DNA of 64,000 nt from Novosphingobium sp. ST904 (lineage in GTDB: Bacteria > Pseudomonadota > Alphaproteobacteria > Sphingomonadales > Sphingomonadaceae): NCBI RefSeq assembly GCF_001298105.1, contig NZ_LGJH01000144.1, positions 1 to 64,000 on the forward strand, given 5' to 3'. The notes under the pieces are model-generated. The model saw only the letters and a list, made by a program, of their open reading frames with translations, had not been told where the DNA came from and made no database searches. Below are positions 16,071 through 26,292 of this stretch, one piece after another. Within the stretch, counting starts at the first letter, position 1; every line of letters begins with the position of its first letter. The position numbers and the translations under genes are program-made.

Positions 16071-17248
16071 TTACCCCTGTTCAACGTGAAGACTGACTGG
16101 TTGAGGACCTGAAGCCATGACCCCGGTTCCGGCTGACGGATCGACGAGCAGGACGGCGCGGACAAATTCGGCCGCATCGGCTTCGCATAGCCAGTTGCGA
16201 TATTGCCGATTCCATTTCGCATGCCCCTCGCTGGCGGCGGCAAGCCGTGCCGCGGCTTCATCGTTGTCGGGATCGGCAAGGAAGGCAACGCGGCCATCGC
16301 GCAGGATCTTTTGCGAAATCCCGGGCGCCAGCATCTGAGGCTCGCTCGCCTTGCGCCGCCGCGCGCCGGAGGGAGCGGATGCGGGGCTGGGGCCGCAGGC
16401 GGGGCCACTTCGAGAGTCGGAGCGACAAGGACGACCTGCTCGGGCACGGCATCAGGTGTGGCGTCAGCTGTCACATCGGTTTCGGCGGTAATTGTCGGAG
16501 ATATGGCTGTAGTATCTTCGGGCGTGTCCTCCAACGCGGGAGGAGCTATGCGTAGGCGTTCATGGATAGTCTTGCCGTCGGGAACGTGCGCCGCGACAAG
16601 CTGGGTGCCTATGGCACGCAGGGAGCCTTGCGAGACCCCGGTGGAGAACAGTTTGCCGAGCGGCGAGATCCCGCCAAGCTGGTTCCATTCGGCGATGACA
16701 TTGTCCGCCTTGTAGACGCTGAAGTCGGCGGTGACCGCCTTGCGATCGATGTCGCAGCCGGGCGGCATGATGACGAAGACGCCGATCTGCTCGAAAGCCT
16801 TGTCATGCTGGTTGGCGCGCAGCCACTCACGCAGCACCTCGCGCTGTCGGCGGACCTGGGCCAGGGGATTCGCGATAGACACAGGCCGCCTGCGCCCCTC
16901 GTACCACACCATCCATTCTTCATGGGCATTTCGTGAGAGGCGGCCGCCGTAATTCTTCACCTCGAAGATCGCGGCCGTGCGCGACAGGCGCGAGAGCACG
17001 ATGTGGTCGAACTGCGCACAGCCGCCGATGCCGTCAGGGATGCGCAGGTCGTGGATCAGCGCATGGTCGGGCATCGCATGGAATTTGCGATCGAGGATGT
17101 GGGCCGTGCACTTCTCGCCGTCGATGCCCCGCCGCCGCGCATTCGCTGCCTTGCGCACGGACGCGGGCAAAAGGGCAAAGCCGGGATCGTCCAGGAACTG
17201 TATCATTTCCGCGAGTTCATCGGACTTGGTGGAGGGCTTGAGGATCAT
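16071..17248 (-). pseudogene. NERD-domain nuclease-related protein, frameshifted
   Basis: ATG 17248. Residues 40-180 form a NERD domain (DGEKCTAHILDRKF, FDHIVLSRLSRTAAIFEVKN with the Asp and Glu-x-Lys of the nuclease-like fold, YGGRLSRNAHEEW). A Pro/Thr-rich linker follows. Near 16375 the sequence family continues in another frame: ASEPQMLAPGISQKILRDGR, PDNDEAAARLAAASEGHAKW, ending at 16071. One missing base in the GC-rich linker explains the switch; as written the first frame runs uselessly into the csgG-like gene. NERD proteins are thought to act on DNA and are often plasmid-borne. Confidence 0.7.
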
Positions 17249-17267
17249 CGTCGTGCGGTCTTCCTGT

Positions 17268-17944
17268 TCAATCGAGCGGTTTGGGTGAGCGGATATCCAC
17301 GCTGGCGCGAAGATTGCCCCAGCGGCTGCGGTGAAGGTCGATCACGCGGGTCCAGTGCGGATCGATGCGCACGGGCGCGCTGACGGTCTGCGAGACCGTC
17401 GAGATACCGAAGTAGCGCTGACCGCCATGCCATTTGTCGCCCTCGACGATCCTGACCCGATAGGTTCCGGGGGGGACGGGCACGGCGACGTCGGCATTAC
17501 GGCGCGCGTAGACCGAGATCACATGCGCGCCGGTGCCGGGATCGTAGAGCTGGACGAGGGCATTGCCGCGCGCGGCGATGATGCGAAGGCGCGAGATGGC
17601 CGATTTGGGATCGACGCTGCGGTTGACGGTGACGCTGCCCGAGGCGGGGAAGGGGATTTCCGTTTCAGTATCGTGGAGCCATCCCGTCAGCTTGATGTCG
17701 CGCCAGGCCGGGATCGCGATCCGACAAGCACCGCGAGACCCGCCAGCGCCCAACCGATCCTGCCCGAGCGATCAGGCTTCCTGGGTCGCCAGCGGTTCTT
17801 CTGGTAGTCGAAACCCTGGTTCTTCGCGGAAAACCATGCGCCATCGTGCTCGACGCGCGATTTGCGGTCGTTCCAGCGCGTCGCGCCGAGCCCACGCCGC
17901 TCACGATAGCGAGCGCGCATGTAGTCGCGGTCATCGAGGCCCAT
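17268..17944 (-). pseudogene. Single-span membrane protein, frameshifted
   Basis: The first part from ATG 17944 is polar (MGLDDRDYMRARYRERRGLG, WFSAKNQGFDYQKNRW) and enters a membrane helix (IGWALAGLAVLV). After one missing base near 17725 the second part continues in another frame as a periplasmic-type beta domain: AWRDIKLTGWLHDTETEIPF, NALVQLYDPGTGAHVISVYA, PPGTYRVRIVEGDKWHG. Together they give about 225 residues with a cytoplasmic N-tail, a helix and an exported domain. The start overlaps the upstream gene by 14 bp. The function is unknown. Confidence 0.6.
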
Positions 17945-18374
17945 GTTCGCCCCGCGAAGTGGCTTCCAGGCGGTCCTCGTACATCTGTATCCATTTTGCA
18001 TCGTCGAGGTAGCGCTGTATCTCTTTGGGATCAGTCGGGGCTTGCGGCACGCTGGACACCACAAGCGCCACGATTGCGAGAAAGGCGGCGCAGGGAACGA
18101 GGAAACCCAGCGCCGCCTTCACGCCATCGCGCCAGGTCGGCACGCGCACGAGGGTATGACTGGCGGTGGCGGCGAGTGCCTCGAGGTCGCCGGCACACTC
18201 CTCGAATGCCCTGGCGCTGTCCGTGAGGGAGCGACGCAGGGTGGCGGGCATGGGTATCGTCTCCGGCTCGCGCAGGACGCTGCGCATCTGCCCTGAGAGA
18301 CGGCGCAGGATGAGCGCATGTTCGAAGACGATTTCGCGAGGGGTGCGGGGCGTGGGGGTTACATGCTCGCGCAT
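17931..18374 (-). CDS. Membrane protein, unknown
   Basis: 147 residues from ATG 18374 (MREHVTPTPRTPREIVFEHA). A helical N-terminal region (HALILRRLSGQMRSVLREPE, FEECAGDLEALAATASH) is followed by one transmembrane helix (LGFLVPCAAFLAIVALVVSS) and a short polar end. The arrangement, a soluble helical region next to a single span, is common among conjugation accessory proteins, but no family is recognised. It overlaps the following gene by 14 bp. Confidence 0.6.
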   Translation of the reverse strand: MREHVTPTPRTPREIVFEHALILRRLSGQMRSVLREPETIPMPATLRRSLTDSARAFEECAGDLEALAATASHTLVRVPTWRDGVKAALGFLVPCAAFLAIVALVVSSVPQAPTDPKEIQRYLDDAKWIQMYEDRLEATSRGEHGPR

Positions 18375-18453
18375 GGCATCCTCCTGCGACAGCCGGAAAT
18401 GGGGGCAGGGGCGGTAAAGCGCGGCAGCGCCGCGATCTGCGCGCCGCCGCCGG

Positions 18454-18858
18454 TCATCGCGCCGCCCCCGCCGCCTCGCGCGGGCACTCACGCGCCACCC
18501 GTGCGCCCTGGTCCCAGCGGGCCACATAGGTAGCTTGCCCGCCCGCGATCTGGTGGCACGAAAGGCTCCGGCCCTGCGCGTAGACGATCGCCAGCGTGCG
18601 CCCGTAACGATCTGTGCCCACGCGCTCGATGGATAGAGGCCCCGCCATGATCCCTTGCAGCGAAGCCTTGCTTGCGGCAGCCCGCTGCCGGTCGCAGATC
18701 GTGCCGGGCTTGAGCACCGGCCTGCACCGGCTGTTGCCCGGATCGTCGGGAGCATCAACGCCCAGCAGGCGGATGCGCTCGCCATTGCACCTGATAGTGT
18801 AGCCATCCGTCACGGTGCAGCCCGCCAGCGCGGCGGCGGCAATAAGTATCAGAGGCAT
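18454..18858 (-). CDS. Thermonuclease-like (SNase) lipoprotein
   Basis: 134 residues from ATG 18858. Residues 1-14 form a lipoprotein signal (LILIAAAALAGC lipobox, Cys14). The SNase-like fold follows: DGYTIRCNGERIRLLGVDAP, CDRQRAAASKASLQG, DRYGRTLAIVYAQGRSL, AYV-like end ATYVARW. The catalytic Arg residues are conserved, but the usual Glu after the DxPE motif is Asp (DAPDD), so activity may be altered. It is presumably anchored to the envelope. A second SNase-like gene, broken by a stop, is at 46023-46655. Confidence 0.8.
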   Translation of the reverse strand: MPLILIAAAALAGCTVTDGYTIRCNGERIRLLGVDAPDDPGNSRCRPVLKPGTICDRQRAAASKASLQGIMAGPLSIERVGTDRYGRTLAIVYAQGRSLSCHQIAGGQATYVARWDQGARVARECPREAAGAAR

Positions 18859-18946
18859 CAGATGATCCTTTCCAGCCAGTAATCGGCGCTGAGGCAATCG
18901 CCGGGGGGTCGCAGCGGCCTTCGGCATCACGGTATCCCCGCGCTGA

Positions 18947-19564
18947 TCATGGCACGCACCGAGGGGCATGCTTCATCGATGGGGCATGGGCGGTGATGAA
19001 CAGGATCGGGCCGGGATCGGCGTCGGCCCAGCGCTCAAGCGACACGCGCGGCATATCGGGATCGCGCTTCACGAAACGGCGTGCGACCCCGTTCAGCACG
19101 GCCTGCACCACCATGGCATGCTGATCGCGTATAGCCGGGGCGCCATGGTCTTCGAGGATGGTGCGGATCGCACCGACGTCGGCCTGGCGCGCCATGGCGG
19201 CTATGGTGGACAGGTCCCCGCCCGGTTCGCCCGATGCGGCCACCATGATCGCTGCAAGGACCGCCACCGCGTCGGATCGCGCCGGCTCGGGTACGAAGTC
19301 GCCGATCACATCGCGACTGAAGGCTGCGTGATGGTCGGGCAGGAAATTGTCGGCGAAGACGTCCCAGTTGCCGCGATCGGCATCGATGTGCTGGTCACGC
19401 TCGGGGTCGGCGTAGCGATGCGCAAGGCCGATGTCCTCGTCGACTACGACGAGGCGGATATGCCCCTCGCGCGCCTGCCTGATGAGGTATTCGAGGGTAT
19501 CGAGATCCTCATCGTCATGAATGTCGCAGTTGAAGATATTGATGGGAAAATCGTCACGGTTCAC
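18947..19564 (-). CDS. Hypothetical protein following the relaxase gene
   Basis: 205 residues. The ATG overlaps the relaxase stop by four bases, so it is the last gene of the mobilisation operon or translationally coupled to it. The N-terminus is acidic (FNCDIHDDEDLDTLEYLIRQ) and the centre helical (AVLAAIMVAASGEPGGDLST, GAIRTILEDHGAPAIRDQHA). No catalytic motif or membrane segment is evident and no family is recognised. Confidence 0.6.
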   Translation of the reverse strand: MNRDDFPINIFNCDIHDDEDLDTLEYLIRQAREGHIRLVVVDEDIGLAHRYADPERDQHIDADRGNWDVFADNFLPDHHAAFSRDVIGDFVPEPARSDAVAVLAAIMVAASGEPGGDLSTIAAMARQADVGAIRTILEDHGAPAIRDQHAMVVQAVLNGVARRFVKRDPDMPRVSLERWADADPGPILFITAHAPSMKHAPRCVP

Positions 19565-22500
19565 AGGTCCAGTCCCAGGTTCTTTTCCGGGAGGCCCGGA
19601 ATGAGGTCGGGATCGCGTCCGGGCATTGGCGGGATGCCGGTGAGGTCATCGACGGTCCTGTCGACCACGCCGAGACCGTCGCCTTCGAGGTGATCGAGCA
19701 GCGCCTGGCGCAGCGGATCGATATCCTCCTTCTCGCGCGGCGCGGAGAGGCTCTCGTCGGCGCCGGGATCGTAGATCGGCTCGCCATCGATCTCGATCGG
19801 CTCGTATTTTGCATAGTCGGTGTCGGAGACGCCCATCGGCGGCAGGTCGTTCAGATTCAGCGGATCGGGATCGGGCATGCGGGCCCGGTCGCCGTCGCTG
19901 CGCTGCGCATCACCGGCGCCATCGCTTTGCCTGCTACCCTCGGCCCCATCGCCGACGGGGAAGGCAGGCACATCGCTCCAGTCCACCTTGCCCTCGCTCA
20001 TGGCGCCATTGCCCGCAGCCGGGCCATTGAGGCCGCCAGCTCCACCGCCGTTCCCACCCTCGAGGCTATCGAAGGCGGCCGTCAGCGCCGCGTCGGCCGC
20101 AGCCGCCTTCGCGCCGGGACCGTCGATATCGAGCCTGCCGATGCTCTCGAGCGAGGAAGTCTTGTCGCCGGGATTGCTGTCGAGCCGCCATTCCAGCTTT
20201 TGGCGATCATCGACGATCATGGTGAGACCGTCACGAACACGGGTGACGAGGACGTTGAAGAGGCGCTGGTTGGAGAGGTTGTGCTCGTAGGAGAGCATGA
20301 CGCCGATGGCCTTGTCAGCGGTGACGCCCTGCGCCATGTGCATGTTGAGCGCATAGGCAAGGTCGAGGCGGCTGAGCATCGGATCGCCGCGCCCCAGCGT
20401 CACCTGCTCCTTGCTGGCCGTCTCGACGGTGACGTTGCCGCCCTCGATCGAGACGATTCTGGCGAGCGCGGAGTTATCGAGGCCGCGCTCCTTGTCGGTA
20501 GCCGTCCAGCGGATGGTGTCGCCCTCGTGGATCTTCACGGTCTGCAGCGCGGACAGCTCGAGCCGGTCGCGGCGGATGGCGGGATCGATACGCTGCGGAT
20601 CGAAGCGGATGCTGCGCCCGCCGGGTCCGGTGACCTGGACCTTGCCGTTCTCAAACACGCGGGCCACCTGGTACTGGCCGCGCCCGAGCCCCACCTCGCG
20701 CACCTGTCCGGTGACCGTGAGCGTCTGCCCCATGGTGTAATGGTGGGCATAGCGCAGCTGCTCGCGCTCCTTGCTGATCTTGTCATGGACAGTGATGTAG
20801 AGCCCGTCGCCCTTCAGCGTGCCCTCGCGCAAAAGCCCTTCCTGGATCGCGGAATTGATCTCGGCGCGGGTTTCGCGGCCCGAGGCGAAGACCGCGGTGG
20901 CCGCGCGCTCCTGAGCGGAGAGGGCCAGCCATGTATCGGCCGCCTGCTGCGCGGGGCTTTCATGCTCGGTGACATTCTCGCCCAGCACTTTCAGCGCAGC
21001 GCCCGCCTTGCCGGTGTTGGCGAGGGCGGCGACGGTAAGAAGCTGCTTGTTCTCGGGATTGATGCGCACGTTCTGTTCCATGCGCGCCATGGTGATGCCG
21101 CCGGCCTGTACCATGGCGAAGGACTTGCCCGCATCGATCGAGGAGAGCTGTTGGCGGTCGCCGACGAAGGCGACGCGTCCGATGCCGAGCGCTTCTATGA
21201 TGCGCATGAGTTTCAGCATATCCTCGCTGGAGACCATCGAGGTCTCGTCGACGACGACGATCGTGCCCGCCAGCTCGTCGCGGCGCGCCTGCGCCCCTGG
21301 ACTGGCCGGATCGCTGAGATACTTTTCGTTCTGCCAGACGAACGAGGCGATCGTCTGCGCCGAGACGCCCGCTTTCTCCATGTCCTCGGCGGACATGTGC
21401 CTGGGCACCATGCCTTCGCGCATGTCGCCGACCATCTTGTTCTGGAAGGCGAGGCCGAGCACCTGCCTGCCTTCCTCGCGCGCGAGGGTGGCGACGGCCT
21501 GCAGCATGGTGGACTTGCCCGCACCGGCAACGCCCTGGACGGCGACGAAGCGATCTGTGCCCGAGACGATCATGGTGGCCGCGGCAAGCTGGCCCTGGTT
21601 CAGTTCACGCGGGGCGGCGGCCTCCTGCAGGCGGGTGGGGGCGCTGGCGGCATCGACGATCGCGATTGCCCTGCCATTTCCAGCCTCGACGCGATCGAGG
21701 ATGGTCTGCTCGATCTTCAGCGCCTCGGGCGTGGTCACCGCCTCGACGAGACGGCCCTTGTGGCGGATCTCGCCAGCGACGAGATCACCTTTGGCGATCA
21801 GGCGATCGATGCGGGCCTCGACGTGATCGATGGTGACGCCCTTGAGCCCGAGATCGAGCGCGGTCTTGGCGACCTGGTGGACCTGGAAGGCGGCTTCGCG
21901 CTGGCCGAGGATGCGCACCGCTGAGGCGACGGCGAGCTGCGCGCGGGCATCGGCGGGTGACTGCGCGAAGCGCGCGATCCCGGCATCGACCAGCGGCTCG
22001 GGCGAGCGCAGGAGCCCGGAGACGAACTCGCGCGCGGTATTGACCACCTCCAGCATGGCCTTGTAGCCGCGCACGGCAAGGTTCTCAGGTTGCTCGCGCG
22101 ACGCTCGTAGTGCCGCCTCCAGAATCTCCTTGCCGTTGAAGCCGAGGCTTTCAGCTTTCTCGATCCATTCCTTCACCAGCTCGTCGCGATCGTCGAGCTT
22201 GACCTTGGCGTCGCGGGTATTGACCGAAAGGCTGTCGCGCCCCTTGGGCGAGACGATGCCCAGCGCCTCGGACTTCATGAGGATCTCTTCGCGGCGCTGG
22301 CTGAAGGCGTCGATCACCGCCCTGGGGACGCCGACGATCTCGAAGGTGCCGTGCTTGCCGTCCAGCTGAACCTTGTAACCCAGCTTCTCCATCTCATCGC
22401 GCAAGTTGGCGTGGTAGATCGTGCCGATGACCGAGTTGCTCTGCCAGATGCGGTCGTTGTGGAGCGCCTGCCAGGTGCCGTCGGGGAGACGGGTCATGTT

Positions 22501-23013
22501 GGCGACGACGGCATGGACATGGGCCTGCGGATCGCGGGCGCGGCTCGTGTCGTGCTGGAACAGGGCGTAGACGAGATTGCCGGTCTGGACCGGCACCTTC
22601 TTGCCGTCGACGTCCTTGCGGGTCTCGGCGAGGTTCTTCTCGACCCAGGCCATGGTCTTCTGGACCGCCTTCAAGTGCGCGCCTTCGGGTCCGAGGATGC
22701 GCTTGTCGCCGGCGATATAGGCCATGAGCGAGACCGACTTGGGCGCGGAGAAGGTCATGTCGATGCCGGGGCGGCGGCCCTCGAACTGGCGCAGTTGCTC
22801 GCCGTTCGGGGTCTCGCCGTTCAGCACCTTCTCGAAGGCTTCGCGCGTCACTGTAGTGCCGGGAGCGAGGGGGCTGTCCTTCACCCCCTCGCCGGCCCAC
22901 TGGCTGACCTCGCCGGCGTGCTCGGCGGTGTAGTATTCGCCGCTGACCAGATCGTCGGCGGTGAAGTATTTGGCGGCGCCCGAGGCCGAGCGCACGGCGG
23001 AGATCGAGTGCAT
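19561..23013 (-). CDS. MobF-family conjugative relaxase-helicase (TraA/TrwC type)
   Basis: 1150 residues. The N-terminal TrwC relaxase domain has Tyr16 and the pair Tyr27-Tyr28 (SGEYYTAEHAGEVSQWAGEG) as nicking nucleophiles and the metal-binding HUH-type His154, His165 and His167 (QHDTSRARDPQAHVHAVVAN). The C-terminal SF1 helicase has Walker A GVAGAGKST at about 494-502, DETSM at about 588, VGDRQQLSSIDAGKSF and a motif VI region LNMHMAQGVTADKA, RLFNVLVTRVRDG. It nicks oriT, stays covalently attached and unwinds the transferred strand. The last 170 residues are acidic and low complexity. The order RHH, TraD, relaxase matches trwABC of R388. Confidence 0.95.
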   Translation of the reverse strand: MHSISAVRSASGAAKYFTADDLVSGEYYTAEHAGEVSQWAGEGVKDSPLAPGTTVTREAFEKVLNGETPNGEQLRQFEGRRPGIDMTFSAPKSVSLMAYIAGDKRILGPEGAHLKAVQKTMAWVEKNLAETRKDVDGKKVPVQTGNLVYALFQHDTSRARDPQAHVHAVVANMTRLPDGTWQALHNDRIWQSNSVIGTIYHANLRDEMEKLGYKVQLDGKHGTFEIVGVPRAVIDAFSQRREEILMKSEALGIVSPKGRDSLSVNTRDAKVKLDDRDELVKEWIEKAESLGFNGKEILEAALRASREQPENLAVRGYKAMLEVVNTAREFVSGLLRSPEPLVDAGIARFAQSPADARAQLAVASAVRILGQREAAFQVHQVAKTALDLGLKGVTIDHVEARIDRLIAKGDLVAGEIRHKGRLVEAVTTPEALKIEQTILDRVEAGNGRAIAIVDAASAPTRLQEAAAPRELNQGQLAAATMIVSGTDRFVAVQGVAGAGKSTMLQAVATLAREEGRQVLGLAFQNKMVGDMREGMVPRHMSAEDMEKAGVSAQTIASFVWQNEKYLSDPASPGAQARRDELAGTIVVVDETSMVSSEDMLKLMRIIEALGIGRVAFVGDRQQLSSIDAGKSFAMVQAGGITMARMEQNVRINPENKQLLTVAALANTGKAGAALKVLGENVTEHESPAQQAADTWLALSAQERAATAVFASGRETRAEINSAIQEGLLREGTLKGDGLYITVHDKISKEREQLRYAHHYTMGQTLTVTGQVREVGLGRGQYQVARVFENGKVQVTGPGGRSIRFDPQRIDPAIRRDRLELSALQTVKIHEGDTIRWTATDKERGLDNSALARIVSIEGGNVTVETASKEQVTLGRGDPMLSRLDLAYALNMHMAQGVTADKAIGVMLSYEHNLSNQRLFNVLVTRVRDGLTMIVDDRQKLEWRLDSNPGDKTSSLESIGRLDIDGPGAKAAAADAALTAAFDSLEGGNGGGAGGLNGPAAGNGAMSEGKVDWSDVPAFPVGDGAEGSRQSDGAGDAQRSDGDRARMPDPDPLNLNDLPPMGVSDTDYAKYEPIEIDGEPIYDPGADESLSAPREKEDIDPLRQALLDHLEGDGLGVVDRTVDDLTGIPPMPGRDPDLIPGLPEKNLGLDL

Positions 23014-23016
23014 CGA

Positions 23017-25469
23017 TCAGTCCCCGATCCCGAAGTCGGCATCGCCGGGGCCATGGTGATGATGATCATGATCGATACCGTCGCCGGTGCCGAAGCCGTC
23101 GCGCGCCTCACGCACACCAAGATCCTCCTCGGAAGGATGGGGCTGAGAGCGCGATGCTTCCTCCTCGCCTTCGCGCAGCGAGGAACGGGAGGCCACGGCA
23201 TTGTCGTCGCGACCCGACATGCGATCCGCGGCACGGGCAAGCCCGTTCTCGGGTGTGTCAAGGCCGGTCTCTCCGGTCCTGCCGTCTGCACCGTCCTGTG
23301 ACCTGTCAGCGCCGTCACGGGCACCGCCGGGGTCCATGCGCTCGAGGGCTTCGCGCGTGTTCGGATCGCGTCCTTCCTGTTCCTCACGCTCCTGCTCGGA
23401 AGGCTGCGAGAGGATATTGGCCGCGAGCGCGATGGGCACATCGCGCGCGGCCAGTTCCTCATCACTGAGCGCAGGGCTTTCACCGCGCCCACCGTCATCG
23501 CCGCCCTTGGGCTTACCCCCTCTTCCGCGTCCCTGTCCGCCCGGATCGTCGGGGCCGCGCTTCGGGCGCGGCACGAAGCCTTCGGCGACCTTGGGATAGC
23601 GCTTCCATTCGAGCTGCACGCGCGCTGCGGGAAAGCCGTCGGGGAACTTCACGAAGCCGTGCATCGAGGGCAGGTTCATGATGTCGTCGGGGATGACGAG
23701 CGGCTCGACCTGCTTGCGCGGCGTCAGGGTCGAGGCGTCGCGGGTGGAGTTGTACCCGTAGGAGTAGCCCTCATCCATCTGGCGGATCTCGCGATTGCCG
23801 ATGTAGCGGGCGCACTGCTCGGCGGTGTCGAGATCGGCGGCGGCCAGCATCAGCTTGGTACGCGCAAGCGAGGAGAGATTGCGGGCGTTCTCCTCCCCGT
23901 AGACCTGCACCAGCTTGTCGAAGGAGTGGAGCCCCAGGATCATCGCGCCGCCGAAGTTGCGCGCGGTCTGCAGGCCGTTCTCGATGGCGGGGAGGCGATG
24001 GAGCGCGCCCAGTTCGTCGAACATGAACCAGGTGCGCAGGGACCGGGTGTGCTTCATGGTCATGAGCGAGTGGATGGCAAGGTTCGACCACAGCGTGAGC
24101 AGGGCCTTGTTCATCTCGAGGTCGGTGTAGTTGGAGGTGATGAACAGGATGCCGCCGGGCTTCTTGTCGGCGGTGATCCATGATCGGATCGAGAACTGAT
24201 CGCCCTCGTCAGGAAGGAAGCGCAGGACCTGCGCATTGGTGTTGAAGACGGCGCGGATGGATTCGGCCATGCGCGCGCTTCAGGCGCGGTGAGCGGGTCG
24301 GCGATGGTCTTCTGGAGGTGCTTGTGGACCTGTTTGAGGTCGGCGGTCATGAGGTTTTCCGCGAGCGCGCGGTTGGAGGTCTGGCCCTTCTCGATGAGCT
24401 TGATGCACATCTCGATGAACAGGGTGCGCGCGGCCATCGCCCAGAACGGTTCGGCCGAGCCGCCATCGGACGGGATCAGCGCCGATGCGGCGGCGGTGAA
24501 CTCGGAATAGCTCTCGCAGTCGTTGAAGACCGACCATGCCGGACAGCGCGCGTCCATGGGGTTGAGGATGGTGTCGCGCGAGGGGTCGTAGAAGGCTTCG
24601 ACATAGGCGCCGGTGAGATCGAAGACGACGGCATTGTCCTGCCGCTGGCGCATCTGCGCGATGTGCCTGCGCAGCACCGTGGTCTTGCCGGTGCCGGTGG
24701 TGCCCAGCAGCATGGTGTGGGACTGCTCGAGGCGGTGCGGATAGGGGATGCCGGCAATGTCGTAAGGGTGGTGGATACCGGCGGCCTTGCGGGCCTCGAA
24801 AGGCATGTCCAGCACCTCTCTCGGGGTGTTGTCCGGGAAGAGGTCGCGGGCCTCGGCGATGAACTTCTCGCGGTTGTGCTGGTTGATCGCATCGAGGAGC
24901 ACCTCACGGTCCACGAGCATGGCGCCGCGCTCGTGGCGTTCCTCCATGATCGACTTGCCGCGCCGCTTCGAGAAATCGACGTACCAGATCGAGGCGGGGA
25001 CGGTGATGAAGGAGGCGATCAGGATCGATCCCATCAGCCCGCGCAGCGCCTTGCTCCAGGCGAGCGCGACCTCGGGAACGTAGGGCACGTAACCCATGTA
25101 GGTGTGGCGCACCGAGTTGTCCGGGAGGACCAGGTTGGCCTGCTTCATCGGATTCAATGCGCACCAGTCCCACAGCCAGGAGAGCACGCGCATGCAGATG
25201 AGCTGGAAGTTGTTCTCGTCCAGCGTGAAGGACATGATGATGAAGTAGGCCAGTCCGAACAGGCCCAGCCACATGAGGGCGGGCATCTTCGCGCCCTGCA
25301 GCCACATCAGGACCTGGGTGTTGACCAGCTGCGAGCCGCGCACGAAGTTGCCGTTGTTGCGGGGTGTTTTGCCACGCCGGGAATCGTGTTTGAGGGGCTG
25401 GGGCGAGCCGTCGCTGCGGATGTCTTCGCGGTCCTTGCCGCCGCGCTTGCGCGGAGCATTACGCGCCAT
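23017..25469 (-). pseudogene. traD: TraD/TrwB-type coupling protein, frameshifted
   Basis: Type IV coupling ATPase that links the relaxosome to the secretion channel. From ATG 25469: a basic N-terminus, two transmembrane regions (MWLGLFGLAYFIIMSFTL and LMGSILIASFITVPASIWYV), then Walker A LLGTTGTGKTTVLRRH (about residue 255) and FDLTGAYVEAFYD. Near 24280 one base is missing; the gene continues in another frame from 24270 with RAVFNTNAQVLRFLPDEGDQ, Walker B WFMFDELGALHRLP (about 480) and a Gly/Asp/His-rich tail ending HDHHHHGPGDADFGIGD. The restored protein has about 817 residues. The relaxase ATG follows 3 bp later. If the frameshift is real, self-transfer would be blocked. Confidence 0.88.
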
Positions 25470-25746
25470 GATAGCGCTCCATGCGGCGGGTTGTCTCGTC
25501 GATGACGAGTTGGCGCTGATCGTAGTGATCTTCGCGCAGGATCGTGTCGATCGCGGCTTGCGTATATTCCATCAGCCGGGCCTGCCGAAGCTGGCTTGCC
25601 GTGAGAATTTTGTCCTGGTCGAGATAGTCGCTGATCGCGCGACGTATCAGCTCGGAAACCGGGCGCCCCTGATCCTTGGCTATCTTTTCAAGGCGAGCAT
25701 ATTGCCGACGATCCAGACGGATCATTCTTTGAAGTGATGATGTCAA
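25459..25746 (-). CDS. RHH relaxosome accessory protein (TrwA/TraY-like)
   Basis: 95 residues. The N-terminal ribbon-helix-helix is RMIRLDRRQYARLEKIAKDQ then RPVSELIRRAISDYLD, followed by a helical C-terminal half. It is the first gene of the mobilisation operon and overlaps traD by 11 bp. In R388, TrwA sits in the same position, binds oriT and represses the trwABC operon. The four GGTACT repeats upstream (25904-25941) are candidate binding sites. Confidence 0.8.
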   Translation of the reverse strand: MTSSLQRMIRLDRRQYARLEKIAKDQGRPVSELIRRAISDYLDQDKILTASQLRQARLMEYTQAAIDTILREDHYDQRQLVIDETTRRMERYHGA

Positions 25747-26292
25747 ACCAACCTCCTAGCAGGGAGGATGGTGGGCTTACGCAAAGCGAGATGTTTGTAC
25801 CGCTAATCATCCGGGATAGCAACAGGGTCTTCAAAGCCACGAAATTGCAATGAGTATCGATGAGTACCACCTAAGATACTGGAATAAACATAGTATAAAT
25901 CACGGTACTCGCTGGTACTCAAGCTGGTACTCGCTGGTACTTCATAGTTTTTATATTTTATGCCATTGATATAAAGGAATTTAATCCCGCACATCCGTGC
26001 GTAGGGTGTGCCTCCTGAGCTATCGTATCGTCCGTGTGCATTGGGGGTAATCGGGGCCTCGGTATCGTCCTGATTAGCATCCGGTTTTCGGGTGGCAAAG
26101 GTCGCCGTGAGGCGGAATGAGGGGCCGGGTGACGGCGCTTCGCGCAGGCAAATTGGCATGTGCGGTCATGAAGAAACGGTGTCCATTTTGGGCGCGCCCG
26201 TAGGGGAGTACGGCGCATCTTTTCCTTGGGGGTGATGGGGGTTATTGTGGGTGTGTTCAGAGCCGATCAGCCGAACCGGAAAGGTAAGGAAC
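25747..26292. other. Candidate oriT / operator region
   Basis: This non-coding stretch separates the leftward RHH-traD-relaxase operon from a rightward small transfer-type gene. Its left half is unusually AT-rich for this plasmid and carries four direct GGTACT repeats at 25904, 25914, 25926 and 25936, spaced 10-12 bp (one helical turn), with an inverted GAGTACC at 25862. oriT lies at the equivalent place in R388. No nic-site consensus was recognised, so the exact nick cannot be placed. Confidence 0.45.

Noticed and set aside
19690..21924. 744-residue plus-strand open frame
   Set aside because: It is the antisense shadow of the MobF relaxase, whose motifs are complete on the minus strand.
25803..26159. 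118-residue minus-strand open frame
   Set aside because: It spans the GGTACT repeats and the AT-rich island, has no ribosome site and reads as oriT-type non-coding DNA.
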